Assembly (NCBI GenBank): GCA_963920525.1
Contig: OY986439.1
Coordinates: 44,937,193 to 45,001,192, forward strand
Source of the DNA: Dichetophora obliterata
Taxonomy: Eukaryota > Arthropoda > Insecta > Diptera > Sciomyzidae
DNA: 64,000 nt
Direction: 5' to 3'
The notes under the pieces were generated by a model. The model was not told the DNA's origin. It saw only the letters and a program-made list of their open reading frames with translations, and searched no databases. The translations under genes were made by a program, and so were the position numbers. The number at the start of each line of letters is the position of its first letter. Within the stretch, counting starts at the first letter, position 1. This document shows, piece by piece, positions 11,845 to 21,278 of this stretch.

Positions 11845-13065
11845 CCTATTGTGTGTATGTGCAAGTTGTATATATGCAGCATTGCACGCGCAACGACGAA
11901 ATGTAGTTTTAAGTTGAGTAACGATCTAAATTTGAATTTGAAATGGAGTTCGCCACACATATTTTATTTTTGTATTTTTTTAACTAAAGAAGTCTTATTT
12001 TGTTTAGCAATAGCAAACAACTTTGGTTATGATTGAAAAAGTCATGGACATGTCTTGTTATGAAAAACGTTATTAAATAAAAAATTTTATAGATTTTCCC
12101 ACATCTGGCTTGCAAAAACCTCAATCTCCATTATCGTCGTCATCTGATTGATTTGTGCCTGCAGCTGCTGCTGCATTGATTTGAGTTATTAAAGTAAATG
12201 TACATAAATCTATTCCATCTTCCTTCCACTTAGCTCCAAACTGTTTCCTTTAAGATGTTCTCCACAACTGTCTTCTGTTTTAGGTTTATTTCATTAACCG
12301 CTGGAATCATATGAAGTAAGCTAGCGGGATTTTTTAGGGCTTTAATAGTGATACTGCATTTTTTGGGGACTGCTTTTTATTTGTGAATTAATAGCTTACG
12401 TATTTTTAAACTGCGTTAGAATATGGAACTTTGTGGAATTTATTAAGGTTTTGCTTTATTGAAGACATCAAATTAAATGAGTTCGATTTTACCAAATTTC
12501 CAACTGGGAGCATATATTTGAGATCAACGCTTGTGTGCTAATTTTCAAGTAATAAGAGTTACTTTGTAATGTTTTATATATATAAAAATATTTAAAAATA
12601 GGAAGGTAGGCATGGTTTTAATTAAATGTTGTGAAATTTTAAGCTAAAAGTTTGAATTTGTGATCAAAGCTTTTGTGCAAATTTCAAGTCATTAAGACCA
12701 TTTTTATGAAATTTTAAACGATTTTTACCGTGTTAAATTGTCACTTTGCATAAGAGGTAGACATAGTTCTAACATTGGTTTTTCGGATTTGCTCACTTTT
12801 AAATTCAATCTTAATATCTTTTTTTTTTTGGGATCAAGTTTTCTTTTCATGTTATTTATTTAAGAATTTTTTCTTTCTTTCTTTAACGAAAAAATAACCT
12901 ATCATTCGGTAGTTAAAAATTAAAAAAAAACCCATGGCATAAGCCCGTGCTGTTAAAATTTGTAGTTTCTAGCACTGACCACTAGGTTATAAACTTTGCA
13001 CATAAAGTAAAGTCCAATAATTAAATTTTGAAGAGAACATATTTTTTATGTAATAAGTTGCACTA
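11845..13065. other. AT-rich stretch with a weak duplication
   Basis: No gene recognised. Two diverged copies of a ~130-bp segment (around 12520-12580 and 12655-12720, sharing GATCAAnGCTT and TTTCAAGTnATTAAGA blocks) suggest an old local duplication. Confidence 0.35.
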
Positions 13066-13067
13066 CT

Positions 13068-13105
13068 CATTTACTTACTCACTTACTTACTTACTTACTA
13101 ACTTA
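13068..13105 (-). repeat. (TTAC)n tail of the RTE-like retrotransposon
   Basis: An imperfect TTAC array sits exactly where the 3' end of the adjoining minus-strand non-LTR retrotransposon should be, so on the element strand it is a (GTAA)n tail. Short 3' tandem tails are usual for RTE-like elements made by target-primed reverse transcription. Confidence 0.6.
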
Positions 13106-13109
13106 GTTT

Positions 13110-14182
13110 GCGTTACAACCGTATGTCGATCTTGGCCTCTTATACGTGCGCCAGCCATTTCTGTCTCTTGGTTGCTGTTGCCAGTTGGAAATTCGAAGCT
13201 TTTTCAGTTTGTCTTCTACTTGATCTTTCCAATGAAGATGCGGTGGTGTTCTACTGCGTTGACAGTCGTTGGGTTCCGAATCGAATATTTTTTCACTGGA
13301 GCATCGTCTTTCATCCTCTGAAGATGACCTATCCAGCGAAGCTGGTCGATTTTAATGCGTTTGACTAAGTCGATGTTTACGAACAGCTCGAGCAGTTCAT
13401 CATTCCACCGTAGTTGGTACTCGCTATTGACGCAAATTGGTCCGCTGATCTTATGAAAGATGTTTCCCTTGAAGGCCCCTAAAGTCTTTTCATCTGAACT
13501 GCTTAGCGTCCAGGTTTTTGATGCATAAAGTAAGACGGGCATAATGAGTTATTTTACCTTGTCGAGAGAGGCTTCTCAATTGCCTCCTGAGCCCAATGTA
13601 ACACCTGTTGGAAAGAGATATCCTTCGTTTGATCTCTATGCTGATGGCATTGGTTGAGATTATGCTAGGTCGAAGATAGACGAAGTCCTTCACAACCTCG
13701 AAGGGGGCATTGTCAACTGTAACGTGGGTTCCAAGACGCTGAGTCTATTGACACATAGTATTTCGTTTTATCTGCATTTACTGCAAGACCTATTCGACTT
13801 GACTCTCTTTCTGATCTGGAGAATGTTGTACTGACTTCGCGAGTACTATGGCCAATGACATTGATGTCGTCAGCATACGCAAGCAGCTTTATACTCATGT
13901 AGAATATTGTGCCACTACTTCTCAGATCAGCAGTTTGGACGAACTTCTCCAACATTAGGTTTAAAAGTCGCACGATAGGGAATCACCTTGTCTGAAACCT
14001 CTTTTGGTAAAAAATGGTGTGCAGAGGTTCTTCCCGAATTAAACTGTGACGATGGTGTTGCTCAGTGTCTTCCTGCAAAGTCGGATTAGTTTTGCAGAAA
14101 TAGCCAATTCAGACACAATGGAGTAAAGGTGATCCCTTATTGGGCTGTCGAGGGCGGCTTTGTAGTCGACAAATATATGGTG
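13110..14182 (-). pseudogene. RTE-like reverse transcriptase, palm and C-terminal part
   Basis: On the minus strand, in order: FVDYKAALDSPIRDHLYSI (palm motif with the first Asp), a GFRQGDSLSCDF motif, LLAYADDINVIG (the catalytic YADD pair), KTKYYVS, and then the C-terminal block LLYASKTWTLSSSDEKTLGAF followed by QLRWIGHLQRM. This block order is the standard one for RTE-like RTs. Stops and frameshifts separate the pieces (13216-13542, 13490-13693 and 13713-13973 are in different frames), so no functional enzyme can be made. The catalytic YADD is intact. The same region is present as a second copy at 37082-37650. Confidence 0.8.
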
Positions 14183-15207
14183 CACTCAGAAAAAAACACC
14201 TATCTTTTTGTGATTAAAAATTTCTCTATTTTCGATAATAGAAATTTTCTTTATTTCAAATAAAATTTACTTCAATTATAATATATATATATATATATTT
14301 TCATATATTCGAAGAAAAATTTCCTTGCTTGTGGGAAATGAAAATATTTCATGTCTCTAATAATGATAAGTATTTTTCTCTCACTAAAAAAATATCATTT
14401 ATAGAGATAAACTTATAGAAAATGAAAAATGTTCTCTATTGTTGATAAATAATTCACTATGCGAAATATTTTCCTCAATAACAAGAAATCCTTTCTCAAA
14501 AATTAAAAAGGGTTCTTCTCAAAAATCGATATATTTTTCTTAAATTGAATGAGGTACGAAAAAAATAGAAAGCGTGAGAGCAATTGATTAATGTTGTGAA
14601 AAGCAAGTGCTGCATATTATGACGATTGTTCCTTCAAAAGGTTATGTTTTACTTAACATGGCTACACAAAGTGATGTTGTTTATTACTACTGTTTCTTTG
14701 GATGCATTTACAAAATCGTTTTTCAGAATAAATTTCTGGAATATTTATAAAGACTCCCGAAAAACAATGCGACAACTATAATTCTACCTCTTAACACATT
14801 TTTAACTAATATTTTTAAAACCGAATCATAATGTGATATTAATACTTCTACTTTGCGTAGAACTGAGTTAAAACAAATGTTTGACCAAAATAATTTTTTA
14901 ATCGTAATTGCGGATATAAAGAAAAATGTACGCAAATGTACGTGAAAAATGTAAATATTTCTCTGTTTTCGTGAAAAATTTACACAATAAAGAAAACGAT
15001 TGAACTTATTATAAAGAAATATTTTTCTATTGAAGAGAAGGTATCTTTTATTAATGAGAAAATATTTCTCTTTTTCATAGAAGCTTTTTGCCATTTTTAG
15101 GGAATTTTTGGGATCACATTTAGAGAAAAGCATTCTCTGGAGCAAAATCAATACCATTTTTCACTTAATATGATGCCTTTTTCTCATATTCCGATAAACT
15201 TTTTCAA
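14183..15207. mobile_element. TA/TG-flanked DNA element, copy 2 (CACTCAG terminus)
   Basis: This is clearly homologous along its length to 10705-11842, starting with the same CACTCAGAAAAAA end, here preceded by TG. It lies inside the RT coding region of the RTE-like element. The expected right terminus (TTTTTTCTGAGTG) is eroded: the similarity stops near 15205, and a short AT-rich stretch follows before RT sequence resumes. A pure AT dinucleotide run at 14281-14300 is private to this copy. The long minus open frame 14723-15157 is only partly open in the other copy and is not taken as a gene. Confidence 0.75.
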
Positions 15208-15310
15208 TTGTTTTCAATTTGTTTTTCATAGGTCTTCTCTAAGATTTGTCGTAGCGTGAAGATCTGGTCAATAGTAGACTTTCCAGGTCTGAAGCCACAA
15301 TAACAAGGTC
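15208..15310 (-). pseudogene. RTE-like RT fragment with CGFRPGKST motif
   Basis: This ~100-bp island between two insertions reads on the minus strand CGFRPGKSTIDQIFTLRQIL followed by EKT. It is a hallmark finger/palm segment of RTE-like reverse transcriptases. It connects the N-terminal RT part (17163-17411) to the palm part (14182 downward). Confidence 0.85.
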
Positions 15311-15312
15311 CA

Positions 15313-17160
15313 CCCAACAAACATTTGAGCTTCCAGAAAGCTAAATTTTGAAATTTAAAGAGGTTCAACCTCCATATCGCTTTTAGTGCACTTGTGCATG
15401 GAGGTTAAACACTTCGTTCCTCGATAAGGCTTCCATGGCACTTGTGAATGCAGGTTTCAAATATCGGAGCATTAACTCATTTCGGTTGTTTCGATAAAGC
15501 CCTTGCAAAGCACTTTATCGAGGATTACACATTTCTGTGCAGTGAATGTTTGTTGCTTCGAGGAAACCTTTGCTAAGCATTTTATCGAGGTTATCCGGCC
15601 TACCTATTTAAACTTGTGACAACAAGTCTTATCGAAGCTATTTTTGTGAAACTCATAACTCGCTTGTAAGAGCAAGTGTTGTAGAGGCTGTATGACGCAT
15701 AAATAGAGTACGGTGGTGTCTGCTTGCAAAAACAAGTATTATCGAGGTACTGCGCTGTTAAAATCGGCGCAGCCATTTTTTGTCATATTAGAGTGAAAAG
15801 TCATCACGTGCATACGTAAAATAAATGCGCTAATAAATTATATAAAAAATTAACACAAAATATTTTAAATATTATTACTTCTATGTGGAAGAAAGTACGA
15901 CGATTGGGTACTTTTCACAAAAAAAAAAAAAAAAGAAAAAACAATAAAACTCGGATTCCGTCAAGCTGTGGTGAATTAGTTTTTAATTATATTCCACTGC
16001 ACTTTTTTACTAATTGAATTGAAGTATCCTATTTTCTACTTACTGTCCACTAGCTCTTCTAATTTAAATCTATTTGTGGTCCAATGATTCGGTTATCTGG
16101 GGACACAATCAGCTACAAACAAGTCGGTCGTAATTCTTTCGTCGGTTTTTTACAAATATGTTTTTTCGCGAACTCATCAGCCCAAAGGAAAGTTCTCTGC
16201 ACCGCAAATGTGATGTGAATTATATAGAAATGCATTTGCATTTTTTTTCATAAAAATTGTAAAACTTTCAAGATACAGGGTGTTTTACGGTTTTGGTACG
16301 TATTTAGTATTATTGATCTAGAATCTAAACTACTCACCATAAAATAAAAAAATAATATTTTGTATTCTAGAAAAAATATCAACCTTTCCATCAATATATC
16401 AACCACTTTCGTGTCATGTCAAATTTAAAATGTCTTTTTTTCATGTAAAAATACACTTAATCAACAGTATTTTTTTAAATTCTAACTTCGGACAGTAACA
16501 ACTGCGCTAAAACAAAAGATACAAAATTTGTTGATATTTCGTTGAGTAATCACAAAATTTTAGCTCAGCTGCAGCACATGACACGAAAGTGGTTGATATA
16601 TATTGATGGAAAGGTTGACATTTTTTCTAAAATAAAAAATATTATTTTTTAATTTATGGTGATTGGTTTAGATTCTAGATCAATAATACTAAACACGTAC
16701 CAAAACCGTAAAACACCCTGTATCTTGAAAGTTTTACAATATAGGAGGAAACTGAGTACGGAGTTGGAACGAGTGTTGAAAGTACATATAGGAATGAAAA
16801 TGGACTTACCGGATCCAAAATTCATATACTAGTATTATTTATCCAAACATGTATGAATATAAGGGCGCTACTATTATTTTGACCGCAACTGTATGTTATT
16901 ATATTTTACGCAAGTTGCTTCTGGAGTGTTTTGCTAAGTTTCTGACAAGGTTCGATAAGTTGCTTTTGACGTGCTTCTGACGAACCTCGATAAGTTGCTT
17001 CTGACGTGCTTCCACAAAGGAGCAATATGGAGGTCTATTACGATAGCCTGAAACCAGCATAAATGCGCCAAAACACTTTCCAGAAAGTTTCGCGTTACTG
17101 TAAAAGAGGGAGGAGAAATGCCCTCGCTTAAGCCTTCTGGAAGCTGAAATGTTTGTTGGG
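15313..17160. mobile_element. 1.85-kb DNA element, CCCAACAAAC termini, TATCGAGG subterminal repeats
   Basis: The inverted ends CCCAACAAACATTT (15313) and AAATGTTTGTTGGG (to 17160) extend for ~29 bp with few mismatches. A CA dinucleotide flanks each side (15311-15312 and 17161-17162). Removing the element plus one CA restores the RT reading just before the CGFRPGKST motif, so the duplication is 2 bp. About eight copies of a TTATCGAGG/CCTCGATAA motif cluster near both ends (15420-15745 and 16945-17000), inverted between the ends. No transposase was seen. A foldback (16257-16740) is nested inside. The superfamily is not recognised. Confidence 0.75.
16257..16740. repeat. Foldback element with ~165-bp arms
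   Basis: The arms 16257-16422 and 16577-16740 are highly similar inverted copies. Shared blocks include ATTGTAAAACTTTCAAGATA, CAGGGTGTTTTACGG, a GATCTAGAATCTAAAC segment and ATCAACCTTTCCATCA. A ~155-bp loop separates them. A TACAGGGTG block occurs ~17 bp inside each end, resembling a TA-flanked mariner-type terminus, but the inverted similarity continues beyond it. The foldback is nested in the CCCAACAAAC element. Confidence 0.7.
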
Positions 17161-17162
17161 CA

Positions 17163-17842
17163 ATCAATTTATTTTACAATGAACTTCAATCTTTCACATA
17201 AAACGCTCGACAGCACCTTAAATGTGATATTAAGAAGGCTTATCTCATGGTAATTGGCACAAATAGTAATATCGTATTTTTTGTGGATTAGGCAAAGCAC
17301 ACTGAGATTCCAATCAATCAGAGTGCATTGACCATATTCTGCATAGAAGCTCGTGCATGCTTTTAAATAGAGCTTCACCTTCTTTCTTAAACAGCTCAGC
17401 AGGTAAGCCATCAGCTTCCGCGGCTTTATTATTTTTAAGCCAAGCTTTGGCTGTCATAACTTCATCATAGTCGGGCAGCGAAACCTAGATGCTGTCTTCC
17501 GAAATTGAGGTTTCCGGAATATTATCTCTAATGTCGGGATTGTTGTCAGCGTAACCATTTAGAAGCTTAGAGAAGTGTATAACGTTAGTGTACTCTGGAT
17601 ATCTGTCACTAGATTCCAGTTTATATTCTTGCATGAAGAGGCCCCGGTTTTGAGAAAATCGGCAAGGCGTCTTATCTTTTCGAAAAATTTTCGGGCCTCA
17701 TTCCTATTGCCAAACATCTCATTCTTCTCATGATCGCACTTTTCTGCCTCTCTTTTTCCACCTGAAAACACATCTCTCTTCCCCTTCTTTTCTTTGTATC
17801 GATCCTTAGCAGAGCGCGTTACAACCGACTGCAGGATGCCTT
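17163..17842 (-). pseudogene. RTE-like endonuclease-RT linker and N-terminal RT
   Basis: On the minus strand, from high to low coordinate: SVVTRSAKDRYKEKKG (around 17830), NRNEARKFFEKIRRL and KTGASSCKN (around 17640-17720), an NKAAEADGLPAELFKKEG-like block (around 17380-17440), and IHKKYDITICANYHEISLLN with VLSSVLCERLK (around 17170-17300). These are the linker and RT finger blocks. Stops and frameshifts are frequent. It joins the CGFRPGKST island once the 15313-17160 element is removed. Confidence 0.8.
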
Positions 17843-17885
17843 TTTAGGAGGCGTTTTTATCTGCAGTGGCGTAGTGACTGACCTG

Positions 17886-17995
17886 GGGCCGAATTACAGC
17901 ATCCGTGATCTAGCAAAGTTACGAAGAGCACGACCAGACAAGTACCTATCAATCTTGTACAATTTTGCTCGATCACGAATGCTGTAATTCGGCCC
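17886..17995. mobile_element. 110-bp palindromic MITE, GGGCCGAATTACAGC termini
   Basis: The inverted arms are ~36 bp each with three mismatches (left GGGGCCGAATTACAGCATCC, right its near reverse complement), around a ~40-bp loop. Taking GGGCC/GGCCC as the termini, a CTG flanks both sides (17883-17885 and 17996-17998), a 3-bp duplication. The element lies in the RTE-like linker region. The superfamily is uncertain; 3-bp duplications are known for Harbinger elements, but the CTG target is not their usual one. Confidence 0.65.
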
Positions 17996-17996
17996 C

Positions 17997-18303
17997 TGGT
18001 CGTGCCAATGGTTTTGAAGAGAGCGGTGGTAGCCAATCAGCTCTTAGTAGCCCAACGCATGGAATGGGAAATGTGTGTCTACTGCGCGCATATATCATCG
18101 ATTGGAGGATTGCTTCATAGCAATCACATTCAAGTGATAATCGATTGACGAAAGCTTCTGCTCTTCGTTTTGATTGCAGCTTGTCGACGTCTAGCTCTCT
18201 CTGTGTAGTGTTGCGTGCATTCTTAGCTGCTCACAGACGTGTATGGAACTTGAGTGCAACAGTAAAGGCATTCGAGTCAGTGTTTGCATCACGGATGGTG
18301 CGT
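17997..18303 (-). pseudogene. RTE-like endonuclease C-terminal region
   Basis: On the minus strand just below 18303 the reading is TIRDANTDSNAFTVALKF, then AAKNARNTTQRELDVDKLQS. It corresponds to the end of the endonuclease domain and the following segment of RTE-like proteins. The conserved SDH-type motif is here altered to SNA, which loses the active-site His region. Joining it to the part above 19313 across the inserted element gives D-V-R-T-I-R in frame. Confidence 0.7.
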
Positions 18304-19313
18304 ACTAAAGGTTTGCAGCGAACCATCCGTTCTACTTGCACAAACAGATATAACAAGTAAGATCCTGATAATATTGGTACAAATACAACAAAGAGTAGAG
18401 GTTAACATATGCTTATATGCTTTGAAATGAGAAGAGAGCTTATCATTTCTTTCTCTGGCTCTCATTGTAGTGTTTGTAGTGTAAGCTTTTTTTTCTCTTT
18501 ATCTGTTCCACTAAGTCAAGGCTCATTTTTAAGGTTGTGGCACTTGAGAGCGAGCTCGGTCGAACTGTCAGAATGGATGAAAAGAAATGAAGAAAATGAA
18601 TGCTAAGAACAAAGAAAAGCACAGTGACAGTTTGAGCAAATCCGGAAAAAGAGCGCATTTCTCTCAAGTGCCAGAACCTTTTAAATTAACCTTGCACTAA
18701 GTAAAGTATTTGTTTTAACTTTTTTTTTTTGAAATGGATATGTCCATTTAAAATGGATATTCCAAATCGATTTCTTTGTGTTAATAATGTGTTTTGTTAT
18801 TTTTTACGATCGCACGTCAATCCTAAGGTCATATGTACCTACGGTAAAATGGCAACTTTAAAGTGATTTACGTTTTTTACTGTAGTAATTTTTTTAATTA
18901 TTTTTTTAATATTATGTGCATTATTTTTTAATTTCATTAAGCTATCTATAAAAAAGCCTTTGTTATTTATTTTTTTTTATGAAATAAATACAAAACTTAA
19001 ATGTATTGTACTTATATAAAGTGTTCCTTTTATTGTTGCTTTTTTCGCTCTTTATTTGTGCGACGTCACATGTTCCAGATGTTCCAAGTAAAGATAATAA
19101 AATGATCGATACATCCATTTGCTTTGTATGTTCTCAAACTCGTATTTTTGATGCTTGGTAATTTCACTCTCTCATACCCATTTCATCGTTATCGAAAAGA
19201 GAAATATTCCATGCATACTCAATGCAGAGAGAGCAAAACAGATAAAAGTAGATATGAGAAAAACTAACAACACACAACTCGTGTGCTTGGATGGTTCTTT
19301 GCAGAGCTTTAGT
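18304..19313. mobile_element. 1.0-kb DNA element with 4-bp GCGT target duplication
   Basis: The ends ACTAAAGGTTTGCAG and, inverted, ACTAAAGCTCTGCAA match in 21 of 25 positions through GAACCATCC. GCGT flanks both sides (18300-18303 and 19314-19317). Deleting the element plus one GCGT rejoins the endonuclease reading in frame, which supports a true 4-bp duplication. No transposase inside; a 150-bp MITE (18531-18680) is nested. Open frames crossing the ends (18145-18360 plus, part of 19164-19619 minus) read VRTKxLQRTI at both termini only because the termini are inverted copies. Confidence 0.7.
18531..18680. mobile_element. 150-bp MITE with 20-bp TIRs
   Basis: The ends AAGGTTGTGGCACTTGAGAG (18531-18550) and, inverted, AAGGTTCTGGCACTTGAGAG (18661-18680) differ at one position. 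The flanks are T-rich on both sides, so a short duplication (TT or TTAA-like) cannot be told from composition. The interior is relatively GC-rich. It is nested in the 18304-19313 element. Confidence 0.65.
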
Positions 19314-19620
19314 GCGTACATCTACTTGAGAGAGCTTTCCGTCGATCAGGACGAGATCAATACGGTTTCTTGTTTTCTTATCAGGGAACATCAAGGTGAC
19401 GTTATGAATATTGCGATGCTTTAATCTAGTGCTACTTACGACTAAGTTTTGTGCTGCGGCAAATTCAATCAGCCTCATTGCGTTATCGGAGGTGTTGGCG
19501 TGGAGGCTGAACTTACTGACCGTTGAACTAAATATATTTGCCTTGCCCTCTTTATCGTTGAAGTCACCAAGCTCGATTTTAATGTCGTAATGGGGTAATG
19601 CACTCGTTGGCGTTTGCAAT
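19314..19620 (-). pseudogene. RTE-like endonuclease domain (GDFN motif)
   Basis: On the minus strand this reads ELGDFNDKEGKANIF, then TVSKFSLHANTSDNAMRLIE, then RNRIDLVLIDGK. GDFN and the R-N-x-I-D-x-V-L-I-D-G block are the core motifs of the endonuclease/exonuclease/phosphatase-type nuclease of non-LTR elements. The Asp-Asn pair of GDFN is intact. The N-terminal part of the domain, with its first metal-binding residues, is missing upstream of 19620. The frame is open over ~95 codons before it runs into the 18304-19313 insertion. Confidence 0.85.
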
Positions 19621-20597
19621 GCAGAATTATCTATTGTTAATTTTTTTATATTTCAACATATAATTTCTTTATAATTGATATCCTTCACGAATATACGAAA
19701 AATGTTTACAACCACTACTACGATTACGACTGATAGCCAAAAAGAAGACAAACAAATATAAAAATTAAAAATAAATGTAAATATAACGAAGGCTTTTTTA
19801 AAAGTGATCTACTAGAATATGTTCAGAACACGATTAAATAAAATGAGTTACGCATTTTCTATATTAGGCCATCGATACATATATTAACATTTTCCTGACA
19901 ATTATATCTGCCACATAGCAGAAAGCGTCATTTATTTCATACCACCAAACCTTACCACAATACAGTCATAAATTCAGCTCACGCAACATTTGGTTGTGAG
20001 GTTTTTCTTTGTATTTGCCTCTTTATTATGTCTCTGACCACATTTTGCTGGCGGCTGTAACAGATATTCACGAACAATTCTTTCGCACCATCAACAAAAG
20101 AGCCGAGTTTAAGCAATGAAATTCTGAAAATATTTGACATTTTTCGTGAAAAATGTATTTAATATCATCGAACTGGTCAACCAGATGTGCATGTGACTAT
20201 CCCAAGGGCTTAAAGGAGCTTAAAATGTATTCAACTGCTTCACACAGCCAAAAATAAAAGTTTTTCTTTTTCAAATGTTAATAGTTTTACAGAATTTTAT
20301 TTCAGTATGCAATATTTGAGTTCAACATAATAGTTGAAAGTTAAAAAACTAATTGGAGTAATGTAAGTTTAAAAAGTTTTTGTAAATAACTAAAACAAAA
20401 GCTACTCGTTCTTAATTGTATTTTAATCTTTCTAAACTAGGATGTTTGTCTTTGAAAATATTTTTATTCTTATTGAAACTAAATATCTTTCTTGTGTGCT
20501 ATTAAAAGTATAAATTTAATCCAAGCCATCATTTACACACAAAATGCTTATGGAATCTATATGAAGAAAAATTTTGCGCGTTTTCTTAAGATAATTA
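19621..20597. other. AT-rich stretch, no gene recognised
   Basis: Nothing recognisable on either strand; no open frame with a known motif and no terminal repeat pair noticed. Confidence 0.4.
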
Positions 20598-20868
20598 GTC
20601 ATAACCAGGGCTAGGATTTCGAGGACATGTCATCTTTTTTCTGCTGCTGTTAAGATATTTGCTGCTTATTTAGAACATCTATTTATGTTCCCTAAATTTC
20701 AAATATGAAAAGTTTTAGGTAATTTTTTTTAATATAATTTTGTTTTAAAGGTCACTTTTCATATATATTAATTTTTTTAAAAAAGCCAGTTCTTAGCGAC
20801 CGTTTGAAAAATTAAAAATAAAAATTCAAACTTATGTATTTTTAAGTTTTTTAATTTATTTTTAGTTT

Positions 20869-20910
20869 GCCGACGTTTCGCAGTTTTTTTGACTCCTTCT
20901 TCAGGGCGCG
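20869..20910 (-). ncRNA. Possible hammerhead-ribozyme-like core of a Penelope-like element
   Basis: The minus strand carries CTGAAGA, then ~20 nt, then GCGAAACGTCGGC. CTGANGA and GAAA are the two conserved core strings of hammerhead ribozymes, and such ribozymes are known from Penelope-like elements. The position 3' of the GIY-YIG domain fits. The intervening stem is weak (AGT/ACT), so activity is doubtful. Confidence 0.35.
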
Positions 20911-21278
20911 TTTCTTTTCTAACAAAAGTTAAATTTTTCTTAAAATTAACATATTGACATCAACATACATTTCATTTTCACTAACCAACACAAATGAACA
21001 TGGAGGAAACCAAAAATTTTTTTAAACAATGTAAAAATAAAGGAAATATTTAAACGACATATACAATTAAAATGTTATTCGAATTTTTGTAATATTAGTA
21101 AAATGTTTGTATGCTATATTAGTAGAATGTTGTATATTGAGCTTATGTTGTCAACGTCTTCTTTTTTGTTCATCGTTTGTTTTATGTTTTTTTGTATGTG
21201 TAGACTTTCTAATGTTGTTCTTATGTTGGAATTTTTTTCTCTGTCTATTATTTTAGGGTTTTGTAGATCAGCTATATG

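Larger units (their letters stand above)
13066..19620 (-). mobile_element. RTE-like non-LTR retrotransposon, broken by nested insertions
   Basis: A single minus-strand retrotransposon is spread over 6.5 kb. In 5'-to-3' order of the element: endonuclease (19620-19314 and 18303-about 18060), linker (17884-17560), RT (17411-17163, 15310-15208, 14182-13713) and C-terminal region (13693-13110), then the TTAC tail. Insertions at 14183-15207, 15313-17160, 17886-17995 and 18304-19313 interrupt it; removing the last three rejoins the flanking protein reading in frame. Endonuclease sequence upstream of 19620 is absent, so the copy is 5' truncated. The clade is close to RTE-type proteins often annotated in insects as craniofacial-development-2-like. 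That assignment is from memory of the motifs. Confidence 0.8.

Noticed and set aside
13028..13368. Two plus-strand open frames (97 and 86 codons)
   Set aside because: Antisense shadows of the RTE-like RT C-terminal region.
14723..15157. 144-codon minus open frame in the second CACTCAG element, with a 62-codon counterpart at 11598-11786
   Set aside because: The two elements are close copies, so shared open frames are expected. The first copy has stops, and the composition is low-complexity without any motif.
18145..18360. Plus-strand open frame ending VRTKGLQRTI, similar to part of the minus frame at 19164-19619
   Set aside because: The match comes from inverted terminal repeats of the 18304-19313 element read on opposite strands, not from a shared protein.
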